Shown here: positions 9,951 to 20,021 of the stretch, piece by piece
Numbering within the stretch: the first letter of the stretch is position 1
How the letters are laid out: each line of letters begins with the position of its first letter
From: Mesostigma viride
Lineage: Eukaryota > Streptophyta > Mesostigmatophyceae > Mesostigmatales > Mesostigmataceae
DNA length: 64,000 nt
Assembly (NCBI GenBank): GCA_009746045.1
Contig: RPFO01000065.1
Location: forward strand, 3,514,061 to 3,578,060
Reading direction: 5' to 3'
Position numbers and translations under genes: made by a program
The notes under the pieces: model-generated
What the model saw: only the letters and a program-made list of their open reading frames with translations
Databases searched by the model: none
Told to the model about the DNA's origin: nothing

Positions 9951-12020
9951 TGCCGTCCGGCACTTTGAAGCCCGCCGGTGCTATAATTCCTATCGTCCAC
10001 GCATGTTTTCCCCTGCCTCAAACCGCACGTTGCATTTAAATCTGGAGCCCAAAATTCACTGAAAACGTGTGCCAGCCGGTAGCAAACTGGGCCAAGCTGC
10101 CACGGAATGGTGGTACCGCCTGCCGTCGATCCGGCACTTTGAAGCCCGCCGGTGCTATAATTCCTATCGTCCACGCATGTTTTCCCCTGCCTCAAACCGC
10201 ACGTTGCATTTAAATCTGGAGCCCAAAATTCACTGAAAACGTGTGCCAGCCGGTAGCAAACTGGGCCAAGCTGCCACGGAATGGTGGTACCGCCTGCCGT
10301 CGATCCGGCACTTTGAAGCCCGCCGGTGCTATAATTCCTATCGTCCACGCATGTTTTCCCCTGCCTCAAACCGCACGTTGCATTTAAATCTGGAGCCCAA
10401 AATTCACTGAAAACGTGTGCCAGCCGGTAGCAAACTGGGCCAAGCTGCCACGGAATGGTGGTACCGCCTGCCGTCGATCCGGCACTTTGAAGCCCGCCGG
10501 TGCTATAATTCCTATCGTCCACGCATGTTTTCCCCTGCCTCAAACCGCACGTTGCATTTAAATCTGGAGCCCAAAATTCACTGAAAACGTGTGCCAGCCG
10601 GTAGCAAACTGGGCCAAGCTGCCACGGAATGGTGGTACCGCCTGCCGTCGATCCGGCACTTTGAAGCCCGCCGGTGCTATAATTCCTATCGTCCACGCAT
10701 GTTTTCCCCTGCCTCAAACCGCACGTTGCATTTAAATCTGGAGCCCAAAATTCACTGAAAACGTGTGCCAGCCGGTAGCAAACTGGGCCAAGCTGCCACG
10801 GAATGGTGGTACCGCCTGCCGTCCGGCACTTTGAAGCCCGCCGGTGCTATAATTCCTATCGTCCACGCATGTTTTCCCCTGCCTCAAACCGCACGTTGCA
10901 TTTAAATCTGGAGCCCAAAATTCACTGAAAACGTGTGCCAGCCGGTAGCAAACTGGGCCAAGCTGCCACGGAATGGTGGTACCGCCTGCCGTCCGGCACT
11001 TTGAAGCCCGCCGGTGCTATAATTCCTATCGTCCACGCATGTTTTCCCCTGCCTCAAACCGCACGTTGCATTTAAATCTGGAGCCCAAAATTCACTGAAA
11101 ACGTGTGCCAGCCGGTAGCAAACTGGGCCAAGCTGCCACGGAATGGTGGTACCGCCTGCCGTCGATCCGGCACTTTGAAGCCCGCCGGTGCTATAATTCC
11201 TATCGTCCACGCATGTTTTCCCCTGCCTCAAACCGCACGTTGCATTTAAATCTGGAGCCCAAAATTCACTGAAAACGTGTGCCAGCCGGTAGCAAACTGG
11301 GCCAAGCTGCCACGGAATGGTGGTACCGCCTGCCGTCCGGCACTTTGAAGCCCGCCGGTGCTATAATTCCTATCGTCCACGCATGTTTTCCCCTGCCTCA
11401 AACCGCACGTTGCATTTAAATCTGGAGCCCAAAATTCACTGAAAACGTGTGCCAGCCGGTAGCAAACTGGGCCAAGCTGCCACGGAATGGTGGTACCGCC
11501 TGCCGTGCGGCACTTTGAAGCCCGCCGGTGCTATAATTCCTGTCGTCCACGCATGTTTTCCCCTGCCTCAAACCGCACGTTGCATTTAAATCTGGAGCCC
11601 AAAATTCACTGAAAACGTGTGCCAGCCGGTAGCAAACTGGGCCAAGCTGCCACGGAATGGTGGTACCGCCTGCCGTCGATCCGGCACTTTGAAGCCCGCC
11701 GGTGCTATAATTCCTATCGTCCACGCATGTTTTCCCCTGCCTCAAACCGCACGTTGCATTTAAATCTGGAGCCCAAAATTCACTGAAAACGTGTGCCAGC
11801 CGGTAGCAAACTGGGCCAAGCTGCCACGGAATGGTGGTACCGCCTGCCGTCCGGCACTTTGAAGCCCGCCGGTGCTATAATTCCTATCGTCCACGCATGT
11901 TTTCCCCTGCCTCAAACCGCACGTTGCATTTAAATCTGGAGCCCAAAATTCACTGAAAACGTGTGCCAGCCGGTAGCAAACTGGGCCAAGCTGCCACGGA
12001 ATGGTGGTACCGCCTGCCGT
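9951..12020 (-). repeat. 170/174-bp monomer array 2 (about 12 copies)
   Basis: The same monomer in the same orientation as array 1, with unit starts at 10115, 10289, 10463, 10637, 10811, 10981, 11151, 11325, 11495, 11665, 11839 and 12009. Units are 170 or 174 bp. The longer type has an extra four bases giving GTCGATCCGG in place of GTCCGG. Because 174 is divisible by 3, consecutive long units keep one reading frame open for 270 codons, which is a shadow. This block is probably the 5' continuation of array 1 beyond the insertion. Confidence 0.92.
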
Positions 12021-12103
12021 TTCGATATATGAAGCGTGAGACAACTATTCCGATACTAGCTACACTTTTCCAAATATTGCATATGGTGAAGTGAGGTATA
12101 TCA

Positions 12104-13374
12104 ACGTGATTTGAGCTAGCAACTGACGTTATTAAAATTAAATTAAATTATAACATGCCTCCGTTGGGAGATCATGTAGCACATATTCCATGATGGATGG
12201 GTGGAGTGGAGGAAGCCGCGTAATCGAACTAACCTAACTCTAAGCTATCTAGTCTAAAAAAAGCCTAACTACACTACTCATCAATCAAAACCCCTCCTCC
12301 TCTTGGGGGGAGCTAGGTGGCTTGCCCACAGGGTCGGGCGTGCGAGCCTTGGTACAATCTGCTGCCATCGCGTCTTGTTCTGCATTGCAGTCCAAAGAAG
12401 GGAGAGAGAGGGGATTAAATTAAATTAAATTAAATTATAACATGCCTCCGTGGGGAGGTCATGTAGCACATATTTCATGATGGATGGGGTGGAGGAAGCC
12501 GCGTGATCGAACTATCCTAACTCTATCTAGAAAATCCTAACTGCACTACTCATCAAAACGCCTCCTCCGCTTGGGGGGAGGTGGCTTGCCCTAGAGAGGG
12601 GATGCGGTGTTCAAACTGGGCTGGGACCACTAGGTCGACCAGCAACATCTGGGTGTAGTTCGTGACAGATTTCCCTACCCTTTTGGGAATGCCCTTGGGG
12701 CCAGGCCATGCAGGGCAGAATATGCCGCCCTGGCTGGCCAAGCCGCTGGGGGCCTGCCAGACCAAGGTCGGTGTCGACCTGCCGGCTGGTGCGAGCAAGG
12801 TGTCCTACAAATGCTATCCTACGCTGCCTAATCTCGTCCGAAATACGAGGCATACCATGATACAAAGACTCTAATGACGGGCGCTGGGAAAACCCTACGT
12901 TAAGGATCTGTCGGAGCATCCTGTAAACCGTGCCGTTGAGCCTATAGCTGCCAGTGTGGGTGTCAGTGTCCAGGCCTCGGCGCCATACGTGAGCACCGTG
13001 AGGACGAGGACCTTGAAGAGCATGCGCTTGCGGTGCTCGCCCAGGCCCGGCCTTCGAGCGCCAGTAGGTGTTGAGCGAACGGAGCCTGGCCCAGGCCAGG
13101 GCCAATGCGGGTGTCCACATCGTCTGCAGTGTCAGGGAGCCAACTCCCCAACAGTTTGAAGCGATCGCGGAACGGCGGGACCTCCGTCCCGTCGAGCAGG
13201 CGCGGCAGCGGTGGTGTACTGGAGGCCCCTATCACCATCGCCTCAGTTTTGACTCTAATCTCCAACCCCACCGCCCTCGCCTCCAGGCCCAGACAGTCCA
13301 GCCAGGTCTGAATGTGCTCAGGGCGCTCGATGAGGGTGGTATCTGACGTGATTTGAGCTAGCAACTGACGTTAT
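12104..13374 (-). mobile_element. 5'-truncated LINE insertion with 29-bp target-site duplication
   Basis: A perfect 29-bp direct repeat beginning ACGTGATTTGAGC flanks the insertion (12104-12132 and 13346-13374). The element reads right to left, from an RT fragment to a 3' UTR and a (TTTAA)n-type tail at the left target copy. The 3' UTR occurs twice in a row (about 12600-12416 and 12415-12133), each with its own hairpin and tail, so the inserted RNA either read through into a neighbouring copy or two insertions are nested. Its 3' end belongs to the same family as those at 13.7, 27.3, 31.7, 32.0 and 32.8 kb. Confidence 0.85.
12600..13345 (-). pseudogene. LINE reverse transcriptase C-terminal fragment, frameshifted
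   Basis: The fragment starts inside the RT catalytic motif C (the DTTLIE after the usual [FY]ADD) at the 5' truncation point. It continues with the typical KTEAMV and FKLLGSWLPDTADDVDTRI block, which follows the catalytic site in many LINEs. A shift to another frame occurs between about 12963 and 13120. The downstream part contains RRIAFVGHLAR, a common LINE C-terminal motif. There is no RLE domain, so it is from a different clade than copies A-C. It is a dead fragment. Confidence 0.82.
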
Positions 13375-13445
13375 CCGGCCCCATATGGGCACTAACTGCA
13401 TGTGCAGGCCCGGCTCAATTAGCAAATTTTTTGTACCTAGCTCGC

Positions 13446-13832
13446 GCTCGCAATGTATATCAACTCAAGTGTCAGTGTGGATCGAGTGTCCCATGTCGGC
13501 TGCATGTATCAAGGAGACTCTCTGCTGAGAGGCCATGTGTACCCCAGCTATAGCCTAGCCACATACCTTCCACCCCATACGTCATGCAGGCCTTCTAGGC
13601 CCTCTCCTCAAGCCGGCCGCCTTGTGTGCCTGTGCTTGTTTAGGAGGCATGAACCATGTCATGGCGGTGCAGGTGCACCTTGTGCACCCAGAGCAGGTGA
13701 TAGTTGTACATCCTACACCTGCAGGTTGTCGCCCTGATTGTATTACAAACCCATAGGTGCCCCTTCCTCAGGGCTATGTGTTACATATGCTCCCCACGGA
13801 GCTATGATTTTAATTAATTAATTAATCAAGGA
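13446..13832 (+). mobile_element. Solo 3'-UTR fragment of the hairpin-tailed LINE family
   Basis: This segment resembles 31440-31735 in order and wording: a GTGCACC block, a CATCC block, then GTTACATATGCTCC, a CGGAG hairpin partner and a (TTAA)n tail ending near 13832. It has no ORF. It is a 5'-truncated or SINE-like copy in plus orientation. Confidence 0.65.
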
Positions 13833-14486
13833 GACAACCAGCGCAGGCCAGAAATCGGGAGAATAGCTGTATAGTGGGTGTATAGTTGTTTTGTTATGGT
13901 ACCTATCCCTTGTTAGCGTTGGATTTGTTTATTTTTACGTGGGTGCCTTTTCTCTGATTTAAGTAATTATAGCTTACATTAAATCCATTCCATCCCATGT
14001 TCCCCTCCCACTGAGGACTTATGCTCACGTGTCTATTAAGTAATTAATTAATTTTAAGGGTTAAAGCAATTGTATTTTTTAAATATATATCAACTTACGA
14101 GACAACTATTCACTAGTACGTTGTCTCACTAGCAAAATAAATACAAATGCATACATGAGCGCGCCGTGATGCGTTCGTCCAGGAAAAGCACTCTGATATA
14201 CACGAGCTCGATCCTGACCCTAGTAGTCCAATATTTCATGTCGCCTCTGATTTGAATCATGTCAACTGCATGGGGCTAGCTTGGATCAGGACTACTGTAC
14301 TGCCAGCCACGCGTGGCTTCCGCGGCCGGTCTTTGCGCCTTCCCTCTCATGCCGACAGCTGCTTATATTATTAGATAGCCCTCCACGACGTTGCGCATCT
14401 TTGAAAGTTGCGCATGCTGACGTACCACTGTACACGGAACAATATAAGGACACTTGAATCACGGTACAATATATATGGCATGATGA
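13833..14486. other. AT-rich spacer with an RLE-family 3'-end remnant
   Basis: No gene is visible. At about 13925-13980 a stretch reads TACGTGGGTGCC, then CTCTGATTTAAGTAATTATA. This matches the region just upstream of copy D (27960-28015) and, more loosely, the 3' UTR end of copy C (22960-22995). It is probably a stranded 3' terminus of the RLE family. TTAA-type microsatellites lie at 13812-13830 and 14038-14055. Confidence 0.5.
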
Positions 14487-16762
14487 AAAACATGCGTGGA
14501 CGATAGGAATTATAGCACCGGCGGGCTTCAAAGTGCCGGACGGCAGGCGGTCCCACCATTCCGTGGCAGCTTGGCCCAGTTTGCTACCGGCTGGCACACG
14601 TTTTCAGTGAATTTTGGGCTCCAGATTTAAATGCAACGTGCGGTTTGAGGCAGGGGAAAACATGCGTGGACGATAGGAATTATAGCACCGGCGGGCTTCA
14701 AAGTGCCGGACGGCAGGCGGTCCCACCATTCCGTGGCAGCTTGGCCCAGTTTGCTACCGGCTGGCACACGTTTTCAGTGAATTTTGGGCTCCAGATTTAA
14801 ATGCAACGTGCGGTTTGAGGCAGGGGAAAACATGCGTGGACGATAGGAATTATAGCACCGGCGGGCTTCAAAGTGCCGGACGGCAGGCGGTCCCACCATT
14901 CCGTGGCAGCTTGGCCCAGTTTGCTACCGGCTGGCACACGTTTTCAGTGAATTTTGGGCTCCAGATTTAAATGCAACGTGCGGTTTGAGGCAGGGGAAAA
15001 CATGCGTGGACGATAGGAATTATAGCACCGGCGGGCTTCAAAGTGCCGGACGGCAGGCGGTCCCACCATTCCGTGGCAGCTTGGCCCAGTTTGCTACCGG
15101 CTGGCACACGTTTTCAGTGAATTTTGGGCTCCAGATTTAAATGCAACGTGCGGTTTGAGGCAGGGGAAAACATGCGTGGACGATAGGAATTATAGCACCG
15201 GCGGGCTTCAAAGTGCCGGACGGCAGGCGGTCCCACCATTCCGTGGCAGCTTGGCCCAGTTTGCTACCGGCTGGCACACGTTTTCAGTGAATTTTGGGCT
15301 CCAGATTTAAATGCAACGTGCGGTTTGAGGCAGGGGAAAACATGCGTGGACGATAGGAATTATAGCACCGGCGGGCTTCAAAGTGCCGGACGGCAGGCGG
15401 TCCCACCATTCCGTGGCAGCTTGGCCCAGTTTGCTACCGGCTGGCACACGTTTTCAGTGAATTTTGGGCTGCAGATTTAAATGCAACGTGCGGTTTGAGG
15501 CAGGGGAAAACATGCGTGGACGATAGGAATTATAGCACCGGCGGGCTTCAAAGTGCCGGACGGCAGGCGGTACCACCATTCCGTGGCAGCTTGGCCCAGT
15601 TTGCTACCGGCTGGCACACGTTTTCAGTGAATTTTGGGCTCCAGATTTAAATGCAACGTGCGGTTTGAGGCAGGGGAAAACATGCGTGGACGATAGGAAT
15701 TATAGCACCGGCGGGCTTCAAAGTGCCGGACGGCAGGCGGTCCCACCATTCCGTGGCAGCTTGGCCCAGTTTGCTACCGGCTGGCACACGTTTTCAGTGA
15801 ATTTTGGGCTCCAGATTTAAATGCAACGTGCGGTTTGAGGCAGGGGAAAACATGCGTGGACGATAGGAATTATAGCACCGGCGGGCTTCAAAGTGCCGGA
15901 CGGCAGGCGGTCCCACCATTCCGTGGCAGCTTGGCCCAGTTTGCTACCGGCTGGCACACGTTTTCAGTGAATTTTGGGCTCCAGATTTAAATGCAACGTG
16001 CGGTTTGAGGCAGGGGAAAACATGCGTGGACGATAGGAATTATAGCACCGGCGGGCTTCAAAGTGCCGGACGGCAGGCGGTCCCACCATTCCGTGGCAGC
16101 TTGGCCCAGTTTGCTACCGGCTGGCACACGTTTTCAGTGAATTTTGGGCTCCAGATTTAAATGCAACGTGCGGTTTGAGGCAGGGGAAAACATGCGTGGA
16201 CGATAGGAATTATAGCACCGGCGGGCTTCAAAGTGCCGGACGGCAGGCGGTCCCACCATTCCGTGGCAGCTTGGCCCAGTTTGCTACCGGCTGGCACACG
16301 TTTTCAGTGAATTTTGGGCTCCAGATTTAAATGCAACGTGCGGTTTGAGGCAGGGGAAAACATGCGTGGACGATAGGAATTATAGCACCGGCGGGCTTCA
16401 AAGTGCCGGACGGCAGGCGGTCCACCATTCCGTGGCAGCTTGGCCCAGTTTGCTACCGGCTGGCACACGTTTTCAGTGAATTTTGGGCTCCAGATTTAAA
16501 TGCAACGTGCGGTTTGAGGCAGGGGAAAACATGCGTGGACGATAGGAATTATAGCACCGGCGGGCTTCAAAGTGCCGGACGGCAGGCGGTCCCACCATTC
16601 CGTGGCAGCTTGGCCCAGTTTGCTACCGGCTGGCACACGTTTTCAGTGAATTTTGGGCTCCAGATTTAAATGCAACGTGCGGTTTGAGGCAGGGGAAAAC
16701 ATGCGTGGACGATAGGAATTATAGCACCGGCGGGCTTCAAAGTGCCGGACGGCAGGCGGTAC
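14487..16762 (+). repeat. 170-bp monomer array 3 (13 copies plus part)
   Basis: Thirteen head-to-tail monomers of 170 bp (one of 169) in the opposite orientation to arrays 1 and 2, followed by a 62-bp partial unit that runs into the leader of copy B at 16763. Nearly all units carry GGTCCC where array 1 has GGTACC; only the unit near 15571 has the other form. The two arrays therefore have their own diagnostic base and have been homogenised separately. Confidence 0.93.
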
Positions 16763-19345
16763 CGCGACCGCAGCGCGTTGGGGGGCTGCCGCCGCCCAAA
16801 CCCCCCGCGTGGGGGGCTCCGCCCCCACACCCCCCAGCCCCCCCCTCGGTGGCTGCCACGCCTGCCCTGATTGTTCATGGACGACCCACGACCCCTTCGC
16901 CCAACGGCTCCCCCGCTCCCCGGTTGCCGCCTCGGCGGTCCTCTCGGCTTGCGGCCCTTCTTGCGGAGGTGGGCGACCCGGCTGCGGGGGCTCGGGCGCC
17001 CCGGTCTCCCCCTCCTTGGTCTGCGAGGTCTGCCGGAGCGGGCACCGCGGGCACCACATGTTAGTTTGTGATGCTTGCAATTCCGGGTGGCACTTGCAGT
17101 GTCTTACTCCCCGGCTCTACCGGGTCCCGCCGGGCTCCTGGACGTGCCCGCGCTGTCCCCCCCGCGGGCCCCGGGCTGCCCTCCCCGCTGGGTGCTCCGG
17201 CCCCCTGCCCCGTGTGCCCCCCTGCCGAGGCCCTCGGGGCGGGCCGTGGCCTGCCCGATGGGCCGCCGTTGCTCGGGCCCTGGCGCCCTCGGCTCCGTGC
17301 CTTTTTCTGCCCGCCCCTCGCAGCGGGTGAGACCTCGGTGGCGGCCCAGCTGGGGGTGACGACTCCAGGCGGGGCGGATATCCTCATCCATTCGGTGCAG
17401 GCCTACCTCGAGGCCCACCCCACCCACGCTGTCGTCAAGGTCGACTGCCACAACGCGTTCAACAGTCTGTCCCGCGCCAGCATGTTTGCGGCCGTCATGG
17501 AGTCCTTCGAGGACTTGTACGCTTGGACAGCCGTGTGCTACGGCCAGCCCGGCCAACTGGTTCACATCATGGAGGACGGCACTCGCGGCGGCCTGCTGTC
17601 GCGGTCGGGCACCCAGCAAGGGGACCCCCTGGGACCCCTGTACTTTGCCGCCCCCCTCCAGGGTTGCCTCCAAGCGGTCCATGCTGCCCACCCGGCGGTC
17701 GCTATTCAGGCCTACTTGGATGATATCTACCTTCTGGGCCCTGTGCCGGACACCACCGCGGCTCTGCTGGCACTGCAGACCGCGGTGGCCGACATCAACC
17801 TCCAGTTGACCCTTGCCAAGTGCGCGGTGTACTCGCCCCAAGGTGATTGCTCCGGCTTTCCGCCCCAGCTCTTGGGCCGGGACGAGCGCCTCCATGGGTT
17901 GGATGTCCTCGGCATTCCGGTTGGCGACCCCGCGTTTGTCATCGATGCTCTGCGGGCCGCCCTCGAGGCACGCACTGAGGTACTGCCCTTGATTGCGCGC
18001 CTTCATGATTCGCAGACCAAGGGTCTGCTTCTGTGGTTTTGCGCTCACCCTCGCGTCGTTCACTGGCTCCGGGGCGCTCTTCCGGCTCAGGTCCGGCTGG
18101 CCGCCGAGGGCCACGACGAACGCATCCAGTCGGCCTTGGCGCAGCTGGTCCCGGGCCCCGACCTCCCGCCACATGCTATTCGCATTGCCTCCCTGCCTGC
18201 ACGGATGGGTGGCTGCGGTCTGACTCGTGCCGCCCGGCTGGCCCCAGCAGCATTTTTGGGCTCCGTCGCTCAGTCGTGGGCGGAAAGCTGCCGGCTCCTG
18301 CCCCTTTTGGCAACAGCAGCGCCTGACCTCCTGGACCCCAGCAGCCCTTTGCCCTTCGTCACCGCCATCCAGGAGGCCTATGCTGAGATCCAGCAGGCCT
18401 GTTCTCCCGTCCGTGCCGCTCAGGCGGTACAGCGCCACCTCCCTCGCGGCACTCCCTCCGTCGCCTCCGTTCAATCTCCCGCCGCATTCCCTGCTCGCGT
18501 CATCGATAAACACCAGAAAACCTACGCGGGTATTCTGCACACGGCTGATTGGATTGCTCTTTTCGCGGACCTCAACGCCCAGGGACGTGCGTGGCTGTTC
18601 TCGCTTTCCTTGCGGAGTGTGGGCTCGGCGTACCTTCGTGCTCTTCCCATGGCCCCCCCATTCGCCTTGGCTCCCAGCCACTACTCGGTGGCGCTCCGGC
18701 ACCAGCTATTTGCCCCGCAGCCTCTTGTTCCGGCCGGGCGGCCTTGTGGTAGCTGTGGGCAGCCGCTGGATCCCACGGGGACTCACTACCTTGCCTGCAT
18801 GGGGGGCCAACAGAATCAGAATTGGTATTTGTATTTGCACACTGTCCTCCTGACGGTGGTGCTCGCCATGATCCGGTCGGTTTTCCCCCACGCGAACATC
18901 CGGTCCGAGGATGCGGATGGCGCTGCCTTCTATTCCCCCAACCACCGGCCTGACATCGTGGTGCTGGACTTTGAGGGGGGTGGCCGGCATCTGCTTATTG
19001 ACGTTTCGGTGGCGCGGCCCTTGGCTCTTAGCCACGTGGCTGGGGCCTCCCTCACGGCAGGTTACACGGCGGACCGGGCGGAGCGGGCCAAGCTCCTGGC
19101 CTACGGCGACGTCGGGCACCATCGTGTGGTGCCCTTTGTCCTGGAGGAGTTTGGGGCCATGGGGCCCCTGACCTCCGCCTTCTTCAAGGAGTGTTGCCGG
19201 CTCCGGGAGGACCGGCTGGACCTGGAGGGCCAGCGGGCCCCATGGTCGGCGCGGACCTGGACGTCATATTGGCGTCAGCGCTTGTCGGTGGCGCTGACTC
19301 GGGCCATGGCTGACATCATGCTCCGCCGTACGCGGGCTGGTCCCC
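16763..19345 (+). mobile_element. RLE-type non-LTR retrotransposon copy B, internally deleted
   Basis: The leader and PHD finger (17021-17160) are followed at about 17290 by a direct jump into the RT palm. The middle region, RING, Cys/His fingers and RT N terminus are deleted, and the join falls in short shared GCGCCC sequence. RT, CCHC and endonuclease are then continuous to about 19338. There the last codons and stop are replaced by the linker before the Cys/His fingers of copy C. A one-base loss near 16895 breaks the PHD frame. It is non-autonomous. Confidence 0.85.
17290..19340 (+). CDS. Reverse transcriptase plus CCHC and restriction-like endonuclease (copy B)
   Basis: One uninterrupted frame covers the RT palm (KVDCHNAFN at about 17434-17460, GTQQGDPLGP, YLDD at 17713-17724), the thumb, a CX2CX9HX3C knuckle (CGSCGQPLD...HYLAC, about 18745-18800) and an endonuclease-like block. 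In that block RPDIVVLDFEGG followed by LLIDVSVARP gives the PD...D acidic pattern of the R2/CRE-type nuclease that nicks the target for target-primed reverse transcription. The finger-then-nuclease order is standard for RLE elements. The frame lacks RT motifs before the palm, and its C-terminal extension past 19340 is read in the wrong frame of copy C. Confidence 0.88.
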
Positions 19346-19349
19346 TGCG

Positions 19350-20021
19350 GTGCAGCCCCGGGGCCAGCTGCCTCCCCCCCCTCGGCCGCCGCCCCCGGCC
19401 TCGTTGCCGGGGCCTGGGGTTGTCGCGGGCGCGCTGGCGAGTCCCCCTGGGAGGGGCGCCGGCGTTCTCGATCCCCCTCCGCTGGGGGTCTCCCCGGTGG
19501 GCACTGCCTCCTCCGTGGCCCCGGCGGGCATGCCGGGCGCTGGTCGGGTCGTGGTGCGCGCGCCTGCCGGCCCGGCTGGGGAGACGCCGCAGGCCCCACG
19601 TCCTGCCTTTGCTGGCGCCGCTCCCCGCCACTCAGCGCCCGCCGACGGCCTTCACCGGTGTGCCGTGCTGCTTCCCACGGGGTCCCCGTGTGCTGGTGTG
19701 TTCCACAACCGTAACCTCCTCTGCCAGCACCTTCGCGCTGTGCACCCCGATCTCGGCGCGGCGGATCTGCAGGCCATGAGCTGTTACCGGTGCCCGGAAG
19801 CTCACTGCCAGCGGGTGTACTCCATTCACGGGCGCGCTCAGCACGCGCGCGCCTGTGTTGCTCAACGGCCCCTCAACCGGCCAGCAGTCCCGGCCCCCTC
19901 CCCCCTCCCGCCTCGGCTCCCACCGGCTCCCAGCCCCCGCCGCCCGACTACTCGGCCAGTTGGCGTTGGCTTGACACGGTTCCCTGGGATGCATGCGCCA
20001 TCAACCCGACGTCTACCCTGA
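19350..20021 (+). CDS. Retroelement Cys/His finger ORF segment (copy C)
   Basis: This frame repeats the finger region of copy A: CQHLRAVH and CYRCPEAHC motifs separated by about 25 residues. It ends at 20021 and overlaps the next RT frame by 232 nt, exactly as in copy A. No RING is present because the segment begins after it. It probably contributes to DNA-target recognition in the intact element. Confidence 0.65.
   Translation: MQPRGQLPPPPRPPPPASLPGPGVVAGALASPPGRGAGVLDPPPLGVSPVGTASSVAPAGMPGAGRVVVRAPAGPAGETPQAPRPAFAGAAPRHSAPADGLHRCAVLLPTGSPCAGVFHNRNLLCQHLRAVHPDLGAADLQAMSCYRCPEAHCQRVYSIHGRAQHARACVAQRPLNRPAVPAPSPLPPRLPPAPSPRRPTTRPVGVGLTRFPGMHAPSTRRLP

Noticed and set aside
9905-10717. 270-codon repetitive minus frame
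   Set aside because: Arises because the 174-bp monomer variant is a multiple of three; the 170-bp units of the same family are not open.
4411-16762. CRISPR array
   Set aside because: Units of 170 bp are contiguous with no unique spacers, no cas genes, and the context is eukaryotic.
19345-19779. C-terminal part of the 903-codon frame as a genuine extension of copy B
   Set aside because: It reads the Cys/His finger region of copy C in the wrong frame and gives Arg/Pro-rich sequence without motifs.
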